Below are positions 23,989 to 32,613 of a DNA stretch of 33,685 nucleotides, piece after piece; position 1 is the first letter of the stretch; each line of letters begins with the position of its first letter. The stretch covers positions 1 to 33,685 of the forward strand of contig BAIF02000078.1 in assembly GCA_000509105.1 (NCBI GenBank), read 5' to 3'. Source of the DNA: Clostridiales bacterium VE202-21 (GTDB taxonomy: Bacteria; Bacillota; Clostridia; Lachnospirales; Lachnospiraceae). The translations under genes and the position numbers were made by a program. Below the pieces are notes generated by a model. That model made no database searches, had not been told where the DNA came from, and saw only the letters and a list, made by a program, of their open reading frames with translations.

Positions 23989-24932
23989 ATGGTTTTTAAG
24001 CAGATGCTGGAACTCTATGATATTCTGGATGATATCAATGCAGATGGCAGAAGAGTAGAGGAATACTTGAGAAGCATCCAGAAGGATGCGGATGTGGAGG
24101 CATATCCGATCTACGGAGACAAAGGGAAAACGGATGTGGTCAAGGTATGTGTGCATGGAAGCAATGGAAAAAGAAGCGGCGGCGATGCGCCGACCCTTGG
24201 GATTATCGGCAGGCTGGGCGGCTTGGTGCGCGTCCCGAACGGATCGGTTTCGTGTCTGACGGTGACGGCGCACTGACCGTACTTACTGCCGCAGCCAAGC
24301 TTCTGGACATGCAGAAAAAGGGGGATACGCTGGAGGGAGATGTGGTTCTCGTGACACACGTATGTGCGGATGCGCCGACCGAACCACATGAACCAGTGGA
24401 CTTCATGGATTCACCGGTCAGCATGCAGCAGTGCAATGACGAAGAGATTACAGAGGATATGGATGCGATCCTGACAGTCGATACGACCAAGGGGAACCGT
24501 GTGATTAACCATAAGGGTTTTGCAATATCTCCAACCGTAAAGGAGGGGTATATCCTCAGAATCAGCGAGGACTTGCTGGACATTGTGGAGATAACGACGG
24601 GAAAAGCACCTTATGTATTTCCGATTACCACGCAGGACATCACACCTTACGGAAATGACCTCTATCACCTTAACAGCGTGCTTCAGCCGGCTGTTGCCAC
24701 GGATGTTCCTGTGGTTGGAGTTGCAATCACAACGGAGACTGCGGTACCGGGATGCGGCACTGGCGCCACGCATGGTGCGGATGTGGAAATGACGACCCGG
24801 TTTGTGATTGAGGCAGCGAAGTCATATGGCAGAAAACAGTGCAGATTTTATGATGAAGAGGAATTTGCGCGTATTCAGAAACTATACGGATCCATGAAAA
24901 AACTGCAGACTTTGGGAGACGGCCGGGAATAA
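23989..24932 (+). pseudogene. DUF1177 family protein, frameshifted
   Basis: Two overlapping frames together encode one DUF1177-type protein of about 314 aa. The first (from 23989) begins MVFKQMLELYDILDDINADG and runs to GGDAPTLGIIGRLGGL before going out of frame and stopping at 24276. The second resumes GARPERIGFVSDGDGALTVL and continues to 24932. Adding one G to the GG at 24225-24226 restores RLGGLGARPERIGF, so a 1-bp deletion near 24226 explains the break. Either the gene is inactivated or the base was missed in sequencing. The family accompanies OPT and DUF917 genes; its biochemical role is not known to me. Confidence 0.85.
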
Positions 24933-25035
24933 ACATAAATAAGTAAGCTGCAGCCGTACACTATGAAATTATCCAGCGTAATTGAAGCAAGCAGAATAAC
25001 TGTTAATAAAATGCAGCAGAAAGAAGGAAACTGAA

Positions 25036-25995
25036 ATGAAGACGGGAAAAACGGAGATGGATATCAGGGAAAGCGCAGAGAATCTCCTTATGGCCTGTAT
25101 GGATGTAAAAGAGGGCGAGCAGGTGCTGGTGGTCGCGGATCAGGATAAGTATGATCTGGGATACCAGGTGTATGAGACCGCCTTATGTATGAACTGCGAG
25201 GCACTTTTTATGTGCATGAAGAATCGGAGCGTTTCCGGAGAAGAGCCGCCTGCAGCTATAGCAGCGGCCATGTGTGCATCGGATGTGGTGATCTGCATTA
25301 CAGAGCATTCTATGACACACACCAATGCCAGGATCAGCGCTGCAAAGGCCGGTGCGAGAATTGGCACTATGCCAGGGATTACAGAGGAAATGTTTTCAAA
25401 AGGCGCGATGACTGCGGACTTTCGAAAAGTAGAAGCAGATACGAAGCGTTACGCCCAGATGCTCACAGAGGCATCCACGGCCAGGATCGAAAAGGACGGA
25501 CATGTTCTGACCCTGAATCTGAAGGGAAGAAATGGTGTCCCCAGTACAGGCGTTTACCGCAATCCCGGCGAGGCAGGCAATCTTCCCTCAGGGGAGGCAT
25601 ACATTGCTCCGCTGGAAGACGGTGTGAACGGAAACATGGTCATCGACGGCTCAATGGAAGCAATGGGAGTACTTGAGGAACCACTGGCCGTAACAATCGA
25701 AAAGGGCCGGCTGAAAAGCCTGGAAGGAGACGGCGGGGCATTGCAGATCCTGTTTGCAAAACCTGAAAACGGCATTACAGCGGAACTGGGGATAGGAACA
25801 AATCATGCAGCTGTCCTCTGCGGAAATATTTTGGAGGATGAGAAAGTGTATGGAACTGTTCATATTGCTTTCGGCAGCAATACTTCATTTGGCGGCACCA
25901 ATAAGGCGGACTGCCATATGGATGGAATCATCCTGGAACCCGATTTGTACCTGGACGATGAACTAATCATGAAAAAAGGCGTGTTCCTGCGCTAG
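25036..25995 (+). CDS. M29-type aminopeptidase-like protein
   Basis: A 319-aa protein resembling the thermophilic aminopeptidase (M29)/NicX-like group of metal-dependent hydrolases. Candidate metal ligands are E187 in LPSGEAYIAP, E250 in TAELGIGTN, H276 in GTVHIAFGSN, and H294 and D296 in DCHMDG, in the order expected for the family. The protein is somewhat shorter than typical M29 enzymes (about 370-410 aa). An AGAAGGAAA site precedes the ATG. It lies 103 bp after the frameshifted DUF1177 gene in the same direction and ends at a perfect palindromic terminator. It could trim N-terminal residues from imported peptides, or attack a related ring compound as NicX does. Confidence 0.82.
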   Translation: MKTGKTEMDIRESAENLLMACMDVKEGEQVLVVADQDKYDLGYQVYETALCMNCEALFMCMKNRSVSGEEPPAAIAAAMCASDVVICITEHSMTHTNARISAAKAGARIGTMPGITEEMFSKGAMTADFRKVEADTKRYAQMLTEASTARIEKDGHVLTLNLKGRNGVPSTGVYRNPGEAGNLPSGEAYIAPLEDGVNGNMVIDGSMEAMGVLEEPLAVTIEKGRLKSLEGDGGALQILFAKPENGITAELGIGTNHAAVLCGNILEDEKVYGTVHIAFGSNTSFGGTNKADCHMDGIILEPDLYLDDELIMKKGVFLR

Positions 25996-26005
25996 AGTAT
26001 GTTTG

Positions 26006-26045
26006 AAAAGAGGCTGACGCACTATATAGTGCGTCAGCCTCTTTT
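26006..26045. terminator. Perfect 40-bp palindromic bidirectional terminator
   Basis: Positions 26006-26045 form an exact palindrome (core GAGGCTGACGCAC), flanked by AAAA on the left and TTTT on the right, so it can terminate in both directions. It separates the M29-type gene from the convergent AraC gene. Confidence 0.92.
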
Positions 26046-26158
26046 GTGTTCGTGCGATAATTCCGATGGGAGAAACAAAAAAAGAATTGCGGCGGCCGGC
26101 TCCAGGTGTGGCCGCTGGTTTACAGTTTATGTGGCAGCGGGCTCCGTCCGGGTTCTTT

Positions 26159-27127
26159 TTAGACACCCCACTCCCGCCGGTATTGCAGCGGAGTCTTCCC
26201 GTCTTCTTTCTTAAAGCAGCGGATAAAATATCCGACGCTTTCGAAGCCTAAGTGTTCCGATATGTCGTTGATGGACATTGTGGTGACACGCAGCAGCTCT
26301 TTCGCCTTGTCGATCCGGATACTGCGTTGGAATTCACCCGGGGTGCTTCCGACATAGAGCCGGAACTGTTTCTGCAGATAAAATTTGTTAACGAAGAATT
26401 CTTCTGCTAAAGAGTCCAGGGTAATCCGTTCGTTAAAATGTTCTGTAATATACTCCTGAGCCTGCGGAACAAATTTGGGGGGCTGCTTCTTGAGGGACAT
26501 TGTTTTATCGTGTATGGCAGACTCCATGCAGCAGGTCATCAATGTTGTGATGATGGACGCGGCTTTTATGTCGGTCTGGTAATCATTGTAGATGTTTGTG
26601 CTGTAGTAACCGATTAATTTCCGCAGCAGCTGGATGGCATCGTTGTTTCTCATGGTTCCGATCGGGCTGTTGTTATTTAGCTCCATGAAGCTATCGTAAT
26701 AGTCATGCGTCGAGTTTCCCCAGAAATGCATCCAGATCACATTCCAGTGCGGAGTGTCCGGATCGATGGCATAATAATTCAGCTTCCTGCAGTCAATCCA
26801 GAAAAACTGTCCGGGGGAAAGTGTATAATGTTTCCCGTCGAAGTTGATATAGCCTTTTCCATCCATCGTGATTTTCAGCAGATAAGACTGTAAGCCCTGC
26901 CGGGTTGTCATGTAATTTTTTCCCGTTACGAACTCCCCGACCTCCTGCACGTATGGCAGACGTGCCCTGGCCTTTGGGTTCGTGTGTGCGATGAACCATT
27001 GCGAATCGGGTGTGACATCAAGATTGTACTGAATAAAGGCAGATCCAGTCTGTGTTTCAGCCAAAGTATCCTGATACTGCGGAAAGTCTACGAGATTCTG
27101 CGCTTTTTGATTTATCTTGTTTATCAT
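26159..27127 (-). CDS. AraC-family transcriptional regulator
   Basis: A 322-aa regulator with an N-terminal cupin-like ligand domain (about 60-170, including YINFDGKHYTLSPGQFFWID) and a C-terminal double helix-turn-helix (about 220-320). The second HTH carries the family signature SINDISEHLGFESVGYFIRCFKKEDGKTPLQYRRE, split here as SINDISEHLGFES/VGYFIRCFKK/EDGKTPLQYRRE. A longer frame to 27259 is open, but GGAGGAGG just before the ATG at 27127 sets the start. It is divergent from the asparaginase remnant/M24/amino acid transporter operon. Direct repeats overlapping that operon's -35 suggest it is the operon's activator. Confidence 0.92.
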   Translation of the reverse strand: MINKINQKAQNLVDFPQYQDTLAETQTGSAFIQYNLDVTPDSQWFIAHTNPKARARLPYVQEVGEFVTGKNYMTTRQGLQSYLLKITMDGKGYINFDGKHYTLSPGQFFWIDCRKLNYYAIDPDTPHWNVIWMHFWGNSTHDYYDSFMELNNNSPIGTMRNNDAIQLLRKLIGYYSTNIYNDYQTDIKAASIITTLMTCCMESAIHDKTMSLKKQPPKFVPQAQEYITEHFNERITLDSLAEEFFVNKFYLQKQFRLYVGSTPGEFQRSIRIDKAKELLRVTTMSINDISEHLGFESVGYFIRCFKKEDGKTPLQYRREWGV

Positions 27128-27155
27128 TTGAAATTCCTCCTCCAAGCCAAGATAG

Positions 27156-27208
27156 TGACATTTTTGCACAAGATAAAATAATGACATCCCGGGCAATATG
27201 AGTATAAT
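27156..27208 (+). promoter_or_regulatory. Promoter with AraC-type direct repeats
   Basis: ATGACA (27181-27186) and TATAAT (27203-27208) with a 16-bp spacer. Two direct repeats ATA(G/A)TGACAT followed after 4-5 bp by GCA (TGACAT at 27156-27161 and 27182-27187, 26 bp apart) lie upstream, the second over the -35. This is the usual arrangement for a class II AraC activator. Confidence 0.6.
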
Positions 27209-27281
27209 TAAAGGAAATGGATAGAGAATTTCATGAAAAAGAACGAATATTGTGCACAATTAACTGTTTTTCTCGGATTTA

Positions 27282-27986
27282 TTGGTGTTATCCATTGTAT
27301 CACAATATCCAAACCGGATCTCGGAGCGGAACCGCCTGATAGAGAATCATATGCCGCCTCGAAAAATATACCACAATTGCTTCGGTAAACATCTGGGTAT
27401 GATGCTGCTGGCCAGAGAGCTTGGGGAAGAGGTAACCGGATACTGGAAGCGGGAGAGCCGGACACAGCAGGAAATCCTGGGGATTATCTCCATGATGACG
27501 GATGTGGCCCAGGAGGATATTAAAACAGGTGTGGATGGCTGCGGTGTTCCGGTATATGCCGTGCCGTTCCACTCGATAGCGACATCCTATCTGCGGCTGG
27601 TGTGCCCGGAACTGATTCCGGATTCGGTACTGCGGACGGCGGTGATCAAAAATGTAAATATGATTCATAAATATCCTCATATGATTGCAGGAAAGGACAT
27701 CGTATGTTCTGTTCTGGCATCCAGCAGTGACCTGCTTGGAAAAAGCGGCGCTCTGGGGGTATACGTAATCGGGATCCGTTCGCTTGGAGTGGGGGCCGTT
27801 GTAAAAATCATGGATGGCAGTCATGATGAATTTGCAGCCGCGGTCCTCAGAGTGTTCGAAGAGCTTGGTTATAACAACCGGGAGGTTGCGGAAAAGCTTG
27901 AGGGATTATATCCGTCAGCGATCGTAAATGACAATAAGGAGATGGTGGGACACCGGAAAGCAGTCTTCAAGTTATTTGAAAAATAA
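27282..27986 (+). pseudogene. L-asparaginase II family, 5'-truncated remnant
   Basis: The 234-aa frame matches the C-terminal two-thirds of L-asparaginase II-type proteins. Visible blocks are IYHNCFGKHLGMMLLARELG (usual form NCSGKH, here Ser replaced by Phe), TGVDGCGVPVYAVPF, MIHKYPHMIAGKDIVCS, and a C-terminal SAIVNDNKEMVGHRKA. The N-terminal third, with the usual start and substrate-binding residues, is absent. Only a TTG without a ribosome site is available at 27282. The AraC-linked promoter lies directly upstream, so a deletion seems to have fused the promoter region to the middle of the gene. The rest of the operon follows intact. I regard it as non-functional. Confidence 0.75.
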
Positions 27987-28031
27987 GTGCAGAGAAAGAA
28001 GCACGGAGAAAAAATGAAAAGGAGATGTAAC

Positions 28032-29204
28032 ATGCAGGACGAGTTAATCAGGATTCCGAGGACAGAGTACCCGCGGAGGTGGGAAAAAGTGCAGGCTGTT
28101 ATGCGGGACCAAAAACTGGACATCATTCTGGCATACAGCGATGACAGAGCAACCTATGGCAATGCATATGCGAGATATTATACAGACCTTCAGACACACT
28201 TTGAGCCGGTGTTGGTTATGTTTGTGGCGGGCAGAGAGCCCGTGATCTTAACGGGGCCGGAGACGGACGGGTATGCAGGGGAGAGAGCTGTTGCCGGTGG
28301 GGTAAAGGTGTTGACTGAACTGGCGGCGGAGGATGAAGATTACCCGTTTTCAGAGGTAGAGTCACTGCAGGAGATCATCCGGCAGTATACAGGAAGAGAG
28401 CCGAAAAGGATCGGGCTGGCAGCAAAGGTACATATGGGGGCAGAATTGTATGAAGCCCTGCTGCGGGCATATCCTGATGCAGAACTGGTGGACACAGATC
28501 CGTTTCTGGCGCCTTTAAGAGGCATAAAATCCCCAGATGAAATCGCTGTCATATGCAGGGCATACGAGATCACTAACGAGGGGATGCACGCGGCGATTGC
28601 GGCAGTGAGACCGGGCATTACAGAAAGGGAGATTGCAGCCGAAGCCGAGTATGTTATGCGGAAAAAGGGCTGTGAGGGTTATGGAATCGACCCGATTGTC
28701 TCATCAGGACCTAATGCGGCTCATGTTCTTGCACGGACGACGACCAGGGTAATTGAAGAAAATGATATTGTGGTGATTACGCTCGCTCCAAGGTATGAAG
28801 GATATCATGGAGCCTGCGGGAGAACTGTTCTGGTGGGGAATCCGGGTGAAAAGGCGGAGAAGGCAGTAAAAGCGATGACTAAGGCGCAAAACCTGTGCGC
28901 AGAGAATCTGATCCCGGGAAAAATTGGAAGCTGCGTGGAGGCGATAGGAAGACAGGTGATGAAGGAGGCGGGATATGAAAAAAACTTTATGTACTCCGGA
29001 CTTCACAGTGTCGGTGTGATTGAGTTTGAACCACCTATATTCGGACCGTCCAGCAGAACCGTTATTGAGAAAGATATGATAATCTCGGTGGACATCCCGC
29101 TGTTCGAGTCAGATGTGTCAGGAATGAGGATGGAAGACGGATACCTGATCACGGATACGGGAGCCAGAAAGCTGACCGACAGCCCCCAGTGGATTCAAAA
29201 GTAG
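28032..29204 (+). CDS. Creatinase/M24-like hydrolase with altered metal site
   Basis: A 390-aa protein with a creatinase N-terminal domain (about 10-160) and a pita-bread M24 domain (about 170-385). A conserved His is H231 in SSGPNAAHVLA, a second is H325 in GLHSVG, and E368 lies in GMRMED. The two aspartates normally in the D-F-G and S-D-x-T-R-T motifs are replaced (VITLAPRYEGYHGACGRTV), and the usual Glu of the T-x-E-P motif is Asp (SVDIPLFES). It therefore resembles metal-independent creatinase-type members more than Xaa-Pro dipeptidase. The ATG at 28032 follows AAGGAGATG; earlier starts at 27987 and 28014 are weaker. It shares an operon with an amino acid importer. Confidence 0.82.
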   Translation: MQDELIRIPRTEYPRRWEKVQAVMRDQKLDIILAYSDDRATYGNAYARYYTDLQTHFEPVLVMFVAGREPVILTGPETDGYAGERAVAGGVKVLTELAAEDEDYPFSEVESLQEIIRQYTGREPKRIGLAAKVHMGAELYEALLRAYPDAELVDTDPFLAPLRGIKSPDEIAVICRAYEITNEGMHAAIAAVRPGITEREIAAEAEYVMRKKGCEGYGIDPIVSSGPNAAHVLARTTTRVIEENDIVVITLAPRYEGYHGACGRTVLVGNPGEKAEKAVKAMTKAQNLCAENLIPGKIGSCVEAIGRQVMKEAGYEKNFMYSGLHSVGVIEFEPPIFGPSSRTVIEKDMIISVDIPLFESDVSGMRMEDGYLITDTGARKLTDSPQWIQK

Positions 29205-29249
29205 AAGATTCAGTGAAACCAAAGATTGTTAAAGAATGGAGGAGAAGTT

Positions 29250-30116
29250 ATGGGAAAGGGAATGAAAAAAGTGATAGCAATGATGTTAACGGCTGGATTA
29301 ATCGCAGGCATGGCTGCTGGATGCAGCTCACCTAAGAAAGAATCCGGAAAATCCAGTGATGCAGCGGCATCCGGGGAAGAAGGCGGCAGCGGAAGCGCAA
29401 CCTTGGATTCGATCCTGGAAAAAGGGAAACTTGTTGTAGGATGTTCTTTAAATGGAGCGCCAATCGGATTCACCGACGACAGTGGAAAAGAAATGGGATA
29501 CGATGTAGATTGGGCCAACCGGCTTGGTGAAGTACTCGGGGTTGAAGTGGAAATAGTAAATGTAGATGCAGAAACGAGGCTTCCGGCATTAACATCGGGG
29601 CGTGTTGATGTCCTGTTTGCAAATGTAACAGGCAATCTGGAACGTGCACAGTCTGTTGATTTTTCGATCCCATATCTCCGCGCCGGTATCAAGATGCTGA
29701 CGGCAGCAGGATCAGACCTGCATACACTGGAAGATCTGAACAGCCCGGATGTAACGGTATCGGTTAACCGGGGGTCGACCGGTGAGGCATTGGTAACAGA
29801 AAATGCTCCGGAGGCGAACATTCTTTATGTAGATAATTTTACGGATTCTGTCCTTCAGGTCGAACAGGGAAAAGCGGATGCGGCTTTCGAAGATAATACA
29901 GTAGTAGAATATGCGGCATCCCAGAACAATAAGCTGGAAGCACAGGAGAAAATGTATACATCAGATCCGATCTGCGCAGCATGCAGGAAGGGGGATATAG
30001 AATTTGCCCGCTATCTGGACATGTTTGTATCATGGCAGATCAGTTCTGGATGGCAGACAGAGACGTATGAGAAATGGTGGGGAACCAAACCGGCAGAGTT
30101 AAATTATCTATGGTAA
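29250..30116 (+). CDS. Amino acid ABC transporter substrate-binding lipoprotein
   Basis: A 288-aa extracellular binding protein of the polar amino acid (bacterial solute-binding 3) family. The lipoprotein signal peptide has a lipobox GMAAGC with C25 as the anchored cysteine, followed by a Ser/Gly/Glu linker. The body starts LDSILEKGKLVVGCSLNGAP and has the family pattern GYDVDWANRLGEVLGVEVE and ALTSGRVDVLFANVT. The ATG at 29250 follows AATGGAGGAG. It begins the transporter part of the operon, and a strong intercistronic hairpin follows the stop. The preferred amino acid cannot be told; the neighbours hint at an amide or modified amino acid. Confidence 0.93.
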   Translation: MGKGMKKVIAMMLTAGLIAGMAAGCSSPKKESGKSSDAAASGEEGGSGSATLDSILEKGKLVVGCSLNGAPIGFTDDSGKEMGYDVDWANRLGEVLGVEVEIVNVDAETRLPALTSGRVDVLFANVTGNLERAQSVDFSIPYLRAGIKMLTAAGSDLHTLEDLNSPDVTVSVNRGSTGEALVTENAPEANILYVDNFTDSVLQVEQGKADAAFEDNTVVEYAASQNNKLEAQEKMYTSDPICAACRKGDIEFARYLDMFVSWQISSGWQTETYEKWWGTKPAELNYLW

Positions 30117-30127
30117 CAAACGAGCTG

Positions 30128-30169
30128 CATGGAAGATGCCCGCCTGTATTGGGCGGGCATTCTTGCATG
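30128..30169 (+). other. Intercistronic hairpin in the transporter operon
   Basis: ATGCCCGCC (30136-30144) pairs with GGCGGGCAT (30152-30160), extended by CATG/CATG at the ends. No T-run follows, so it more likely stabilises the upstream mRNA, raising binding-protein output over the permeases, than terminates. Confidence 0.6.
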
Positions 30170-30202
30170 AATAAAGTGTACGAATAGAATGAGGAGGTGA
30201 GG

Positions 30203-30871
30203 GTGCTTAAAATGTATAAATTAAACTTTAATTTTCTCAATGTATATGGGGATATGCTGCTGGACGGAATGAAGATGACCGTAATTATTGTAGCCTGGTG
30301 CCTCTTGATCGGGCTCGTGCTGGGAACGCTAATGGCACTGTTTAAACAGTCAAAGAGCCGTATTCTGCGCATCATAGCGACGGTCTATGTGGATATTCTA
30401 AGGAATACTCCATTTCTGGTTCAGCTTTTCTTCTTTTTCTACGGACTTCCGGCACTTGGAATCCAGACGGATGCGATGGCGACGGCAATCATCGCCCTGG
30501 GGATCAACACAAGTGCCCAGAATTGCGAAATCATAAGGGCAGGTCTTTTGGCTGTTAAGAAAGAGTACTTCGAATGTTCCGAGGCGCTAGGGTATACAAA
30601 AATGCAGACACTCTTGTATTTTGTACTTCCAATCTCTTTCCGGCTTGCTTTTAAGTCTCTTGTAAATAACTTTATCAATCTAGTCCTGACCTCTTCGGTC
30701 TGTTTCTCTATTACGGTAGTGGAGACCATGGGAGCGGCTAAAATTATTGTTGGCAGGACTTCGAGGCCCTTCGAGATTTATCTGATGATATTACTATGTT
30801 ATTGCATTTTTACATATATCATTTCATTTATTGCGAAGCTCATCGATAGAAAAATCCATATTGTATTATAA
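30203..30871 (+). CDS. Amino acid ABC transporter permease (HisM/GlnP type) 1
   Basis: A permease of about 222 aa with five or so membrane segments. The conserved region VYVDILRNTPFLVQLFFFFYGLP is followed by the EAA-loop region SEALGYTKMQTLLYFVLPISF that contacts the ATPase. GTG at 30197, GTG at 30203 and ATG at 30212 are possible starts; the AGGAGG at 30192-30197 best suits 30203. A second permease follows after 12 bp, so the importer is a heterodimer. Confidence 0.9.
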   Translation: MLKMYKLNFNFLNVYGDMLLDGMKMTVIIVAWCLLIGLVLGTLMALFKQSKSRILRIIATVYVDILRNTPFLVQLFFFFYGLPALGIQTDAMATAIIALGINTSAQNCEIIRAGLLAVKKEYFECSEALGYTKMQTLLYFVLPISFRLAFKSLVNNFINLVLTSSVCFSITVVETMGAAKIIVGRTSRPFEIYLMILLCYCIFTYIISFIAKLIDRKIHIVL

Positions 30872-30883
30872 GGAGGGACTGAG

Positions 30884-31549
30884 ATGTCATTTTATGATTA
30901 TGCAAATCTGACCGGCAATGATGCCATGCAGTTCCTTCGGGCTGCAGGAGTTACCCTATATATTACATTCATGTCCCTGCTGATTGGAACTATCGTGGGA
31001 GTGATCCTCGGGCTGATCCGGTGTTCCAGGAATAAAGTAGTGAGCGTACTGCCCCTGGTAGTAATTGAGCCTCTGCGGAATTCGCCCCTTGTTACACAGC
31101 TGTTTTTGGTGTTTTATGGCCTGCCGATGATCGGGGGGATCATGCTGGATCCGTTTCCGGCTGCAATACTGGCGCTGTCTTTGAATACAGCGGCATTTAT
31201 GGCTGTTCTGGTACACAACAGCGTGTCCGCGATACCGGAAGGGCAGTGGGAGGCAGGAATGGCATTGGGGCACAGCAGAATATCGACTTTTATAAATGTA
31301 ATTTCCAGACAGGCCCTGAGACTTCTTGTGCCTCAGGCCATTACACTCTATATATCACAATTACAGTGTTCTTCACTCGTTGCACTGATAGGTATCATGG
31401 ATCTGACAAAACTGGGACAGAATTTGGCTCTTCGTACCTTAAAGCCATTCCTGATCTATGGAATTGTATTTCTGATCTATTACGTAATATCCAGTCCGCT
31501 GTCCAGGCTGGCAAAGAGTCTGGAGAAGAAATTATCGTTCCACTATTAA
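30884..31549 (+). CDS. Amino acid ABC transporter permease (HisM/GlnP type) 2
   Basis: A 221-aa permease paralogous to the preceding one. It has PLVVIEPLRNSPLVTQLFLVFYGLP in the same place (here split as PLVVIEPLRNSPL/VTQLFLVFYGLP) and an EAA loop GMALGHSRISTFINVISRQAL. AAGGAGGG precedes the ATG. The ATPase gene starts 39 bp downstream. Confidence 0.92.
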   Translation: MSFYDYANLTGNDAMQFLRAAGVTLYITFMSLLIGTIVGVILGLIRCSRNKVVSVLPLVVIEPLRNSPLVTQLFLVFYGLPMIGGIMLDPFPAAILALSLNTAAFMAVLVHNSVSAIPEGQWEAGMALGHSRISTFINVISRQALRLLVPQAITLYISQLQCSSLVALIGIMDLTKLGQNLALRTLKPFLIYGIVFLIYYVISSPLSRLAKSLEKKLSFHY

Positions 31550-31588
31550 AACAGTACTGCTACCAGGATAAGAGAGGTGACATAAAAA

Positions 31589-32323
31589 ATGTCTATGATT
31601 GAAGTAAAGAGCGTTACCAAAAGCTTTGGTGACCTGACCGTTTTGAAAGACTTTAGCGTCGATTTTAACCAGGAGGGCGTAACCGTTCTGCTCGGTCCCA
31701 GCGGCACGGGGAAAAGTACCCTTTTGAGATGCATTAACGCTTTAGAAACGATTGACAGCGGAGATATCTTCGTAAACGGGTTGTCAGTAAAAGAGAAAAA
31801 GAATCTGCGGCAGATACGTCTGGACTGCGGCATGGTCTTTCAGAGAACCGTGTTGTTTCCGCACTTAAACGTCATGCAGAATCTGACCATGAGCCCGGTG
31901 AAGCTCCTGAAGATGAATAAAAAGGAAGCAGAGGAGAAAGCGAATCTTTATCTGAAAAAGGTTGGCCTGGAATCAAAAGCACAAGCCATGCACAATGAAC
32001 TTTCCGGCGGCGAGCAGCAAAGGATTGCGATAGCAAGGGCGCTGATGATGAATCCGAAGGCGCTTCTTCTGGACGAGGTAACGTCCGCATTGGATCCGGA
32101 GATGACCAGCGAGGTGCTCAAGATACTCGAGACACTTGCAGGGGAAGGGGTCTGTATGTTATGTGTAACGCATGAAATGCAGTTTGCAAGACATGTTGCA
32201 AGCAGGATCATCTTTATGGATAAAGGAATCGCGGCTGCAGACGAAACTGCAGAAAACTTCTTCTCTATTGTAAGAAAAGAAAATGAACGGATCGCCAAAT
32301 TCCTTCAGTTTATCGGGGAGTGA
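31589..32323 (+). CDS. Amino acid ABC transporter ATP-binding protein (GlnQ/HisP type)
   Basis: A 244-aa ATPase that drives the preceding importer. Walker A GPSGTGKST (36-44), Q-loop MVFQRTVLFPHLNV, signature LSGGEQQR, Walker B LLLDEVTSALDPE and H-loop CVTHEM are all intact. The DEVTSALDPE form is characteristic of polar amino acid importers. AGAGAGGTGA precedes the start, and a strong terminator 4 bp past the stop ends the operon. Confidence 0.95.
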   Translation: MSMIEVKSVTKSFGDLTVLKDFSVDFNQEGVTVLLGPSGTGKSTLLRCINALETIDSGDIFVNGLSVKEKKNLRQIRLDCGMVFQRTVLFPHLNVMQNLTMSPVKLLKMNKKEAEEKANLYLKKVGLESKAQAMHNELSGGEQQRIAIARALMMNPKALLLDEVTSALDPEMTSEVLKILETLAGEGVCMLCVTHEMQFARHVASRIIFMDKGIAAADETAENFFSIVRKENERIAKFLQFIGE

Positions 32324-32326
32324 ATT

Positions 32327-32370
32327 ATGAGGGTCAGCCCCCTTATCTAAAAAGGGCTGACCCTCATTCT
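32327..32370 (+). terminator. Rho-independent terminator of the amino acid operon
   Basis: A 14-bp perfect stem (ATGAGGGTCAGCCC 32327-32340 with its complement 32354-32367), 13-nt loop and following T-rich tract (TCTTTTTT). Confidence 0.9.
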
Positions 32371-32466
32371 TTTTTGAACATACTAGGGACTTCCGACAGT
32401 GCGGATATCTATTTGGAGCGGAGAAAGGGTTTTCTATCTAAGACGGTGTTTGTGATTTTGAGGATT

Positions 32467-32500
32467 GTTACTGTGCGCGCCCGCAGGGGGTAACTGTAAC
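32467..32500. repeat. Small palindromic repeat, degenerate copy C
   Basis: GTTACTGTGC at the left and GTAAC at the right (32496-32500), followed by ACA as in copy A. The inner stem is largely lost. Length and ends align with copies A and B, but this is the weakest of the three. Confidence 0.4.
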
Positions 32501-32539
32501 ACAGAGGCTTACATGACTGTGGAGTATTTACAGAGGTTA

Positions 32540-32568
32540 TGGACGGGAGGGGGGATTTGTGGTAGAAT
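32540..32568 (+). promoter_or_regulatory. Probable promoter of the PTS EIIC-like gene
   Basis: TGGACG (32540-32545) and TAGAAT (32563-32568) with a 17-bp spacer, 45 bp before the start codon. Confidence 0.45.
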
Positions 32569-32613
32569 AGCGGGGAATGACAAGACAAGTGTATGTGCAG
32601 GAGGGATTTTCGG

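Noticed and set aside
27233..27388. Short open frame starting MKKNEYCAQLTVFLGF upstream of the asparaginase remnant
   Set aside because: It is out of frame with the remnant, shows no asparaginase-like sequence and probably reflects noncoding DNA at the deletion joint.
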